Source of the DNA: CAYPNP01 sp964412195
Lineage (GTDB): Bacteria; Acidobacteriota; JAAYUB01
Assembly (NCBI GenBank): GCA_964412195.1
Contig: CAYPNP010000002.1
Coordinates: 310,001 to 374,000, forward strand
DNA length: 64,000 nt
Direction of reading: 5' to 3'
The notes beneath the pieces were generated by a model. That model saw nothing but the letters and a program-made list of their open reading frames with translations. It was not told where the DNA came from and did not search any database. Made by a program: the position numbers and the translations under genes. Below, in pieces: positions 62,894-64,000 of this stretch; within the stretch, counting starts at the first letter, position 1, and the number at the start of each line of letters is the position of its first letter.

Positions 62894-64000
62894 ATGGCAA
62901 AAATCGTCGCAACCACCGGCAACTCCGCCATCGCCTACGCGATGAAGCAGATCAACCCGGACGTCTGCGCCGCCTACCCGATCACCCCCTCCACCCAGGT
63001 CATGGAGGAGTTCTCGAAGTACGTGGCCGACGGCGTCGTCAACACCAACCTGGTCGCCGTCGAGAGCGAGCACAGCGCCATGAGCGCCTGCGTGGGCGCC
63101 GCGGCCGCGGGCGGGCGGGTCATCACCGCCACCAGCGCCAACGGCATGGCCCTGATGTGGGAGATGCTCTACATCGCCGCGGGCATGCGCCTGCCCATCA
63201 CCCTGGCCCTCGTCAACCGCGCCCTTAGCGCCCCCATCAACATCCACTGCGACCACAGCGACTCCTTCGGCGCGCGCGACACCGGCTGGATCCAGCTGTA
63301 CTCCGAGAACGCCCAGGAAGCCTACGACAACATGATCATGGCCATCCGGATCGGCGAGCACAACGACGTCCGCCTGCCCGTGATGGTCTGCCAAGACGGC
63401 TTCATCATCAGCCACTCCATCGAACGGATGGAGTACCTCGAGGACGAACAGGTCCAGAAATTCGTCGGGCCCTTCCAGCCGAAGTACGCCCTGCTCGACT
63501 ACGACAATCCCGTCACGCTCGGCTCGCTGGACCTGCAGGACTACTACATCGAGCACAAGCGCGAGCAGCACGAGGCCTACAAGCGGGCCCTGCCGGTGAT
63601 CGACCAGGTGACCAAGGAATTCGCGGCGCTGACCGGCCGCTCCTATGGCATGTTCGAATCCTACCGGCTGGATGACGCCGAGATCGCCGTCGTGGTCGTC
63701 AACTCCTCCGCCGGCACGATGAAGGACATCGTCGACCAGTACCGGAGCAAGGGCGTCAAGGTCGGCCTCCTGAAGCCCCGCGTCTACCGGCCCTTCCCGA
63801 TGGCGCACTACGCCAAGGCGCTCGGCCACCTGAAGGCGCTGACCGTGCTGGATCGGGTGGACTCCTTCGGCGCGCCGGCCGGCCCGCTGGCCATGGAAGT
63901 ACGCTCCGCGCTGTACGACCTCCCGAAGCGCCCCGTCACCATCAGCAAGATTTACGGCCTGGGCGGACGCGACCTCGAGGAGCAGCACTGCCAGTACGTC
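62894..64000 (+). CDS. porA: 2-oxoacid:ferredoxin oxidoreductase, alpha subunit (partial)
   Basis: The reading frame is open to the window edge (369 residues seen). AIAYAMKQINPDVCAAYPIT and TPSTQVMEEF are the N-terminal mark of the alpha subunit; SEHSAMSACVGAAAAGGRVI and the later VLDRVDSFGAPAGPLAMEV also fit PorA. GGAGG precedes the ATG by 8 bases. The thiamine-binding beta subunit should follow beyond the window. Confidence 0.95.
   Translation, partial: MAKIVATTGNSAIAYAMKQINPDVCAAYPITPSTQVMEEFSKYVADGVVNTNLVAVESEHSAMSACVGAAAAGGRVITATSANGMALMWEMLYIAAGMRLPITLALVNRALSAPINIHCDHSDSFGARDTGWIQLYSENAQEAYDNMIMAIRIGEHNDVRLPVMVCQDGFIISHSIERMEYLEDEQVQKFVGPFQPKYALLDYDNPVTLGSLDLQDYYIEHKREQHEAYKRALPVIDQVTKEFAALTGRSYGMFESYRLDDAEIAVVVVNSSAGTMKDIVDQYRSKGVKVGLLKPRVYRPFPMAHYAKALGHLKALTVLDRVDSFGAPAGPLAMEVRSALYDLPKRPVTISKIYGLGGRDLEEQHCQYV

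Noticed and set aside
62852..63988. Long minus-strand frame over porA
   Set aside because: Antisense to porA with Val/Asp/Leu bias; no ribosome site or domain.

Overview
GC-rich bacterial chromosome segment, densely coded on both strands, with no rRNA, prophage or CRISPR array. The gene mix suggests an anaerobic or facultative heterotroph with a diderm-type envelope: a 2-oxoacid:ferredoxin oxidoreductase, a CoA-acylating aldehyde dehydrogenase, a Wza/Wzc-type capsule exporter, Ser/Thr kinases with TPR tails, two GH127 proteins and a bacterial archaeo-eukaryotic-type release factor (baeRF). The style fits Acidobacteriota or a neighbouring phylum, but no marker in the window settles the phylum.

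Layout. 1-5.4 kb: a membrane-bound spermidine-synthase-like protein leaving the left edge, then a plus-strand set of PLP desulfhydrase, anchored protein and GH127 enzyme. 5.4-11.8 kb: cupin, a very large GYF/lipase membrane protein, baeRF, and a secreted protein. 11.8-24.5 kb: a long minus-strand run. Read in its own direction it is rimP-nusA-infB-DUF503, then an AMIN/amidase_3 cell-wall hydrolase, an anchored protein, a DUF362 Tat protein, a NapH/NapG-like polyferredoxin, a Crp/Fnr regulator and an HD-GYP-like response regulator. A strong promoter followed at once by a terminator-like hairpin precedes rimP. 24.7-31.2 kb: mutarotase-like protein, PIN-PhoH ATPase, FtcD, tRNA-Ser(GGA), a truncated RecQ-like helicase and a thioredoxin-like protein. 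31.2-42.2 kb: Ser/Thr kinase, ComEA-like protein with an Ala/Lys/Thr stalk, a protein of about 1,000 residues with many membrane segments, CoA-acylating aldehyde dehydrogenase, and a divergent pair of NusG paralogue and RodZ-like protein, the latter followed by a HEAT-like protein. 42.2-43.1 kb is non-coding and holds REP-like palindromes in both orientations.

43.1-56.4 kb is an envelope and exopolysaccharide block: lytic transglycosylase, GlmS, GalU (UDP-sugar supply), a 24-codon stub of a nucleotide-sugar dehydrogenase, then Wza-like exporter, Wzz/BY-kinase, FecR-like, PEGA, SUMF1-like, CpsB-type PHP phosphatase, TPR protein and Wzy-type ligase/polymerase. No glycosyltransferase or flippase lies in it. 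56.5-59.3 kb is SRP RNA-dnaX-ebfC-recR. A secreted GH127 protein follows, and the window ends in a porC-porD-porA operon.

The most unusual non-coding signal is a set of intergenic arrays built from drifting units of about 6-7 bases, several arranged as long imperfect inverted repeats (about 1.74-1.84, 9.37-9.56, 24.60-24.70, 27.38-27.41, 39.43-39.62 and 58.61-58.74 kb). All calls come from reading the sequence; no database search was run.
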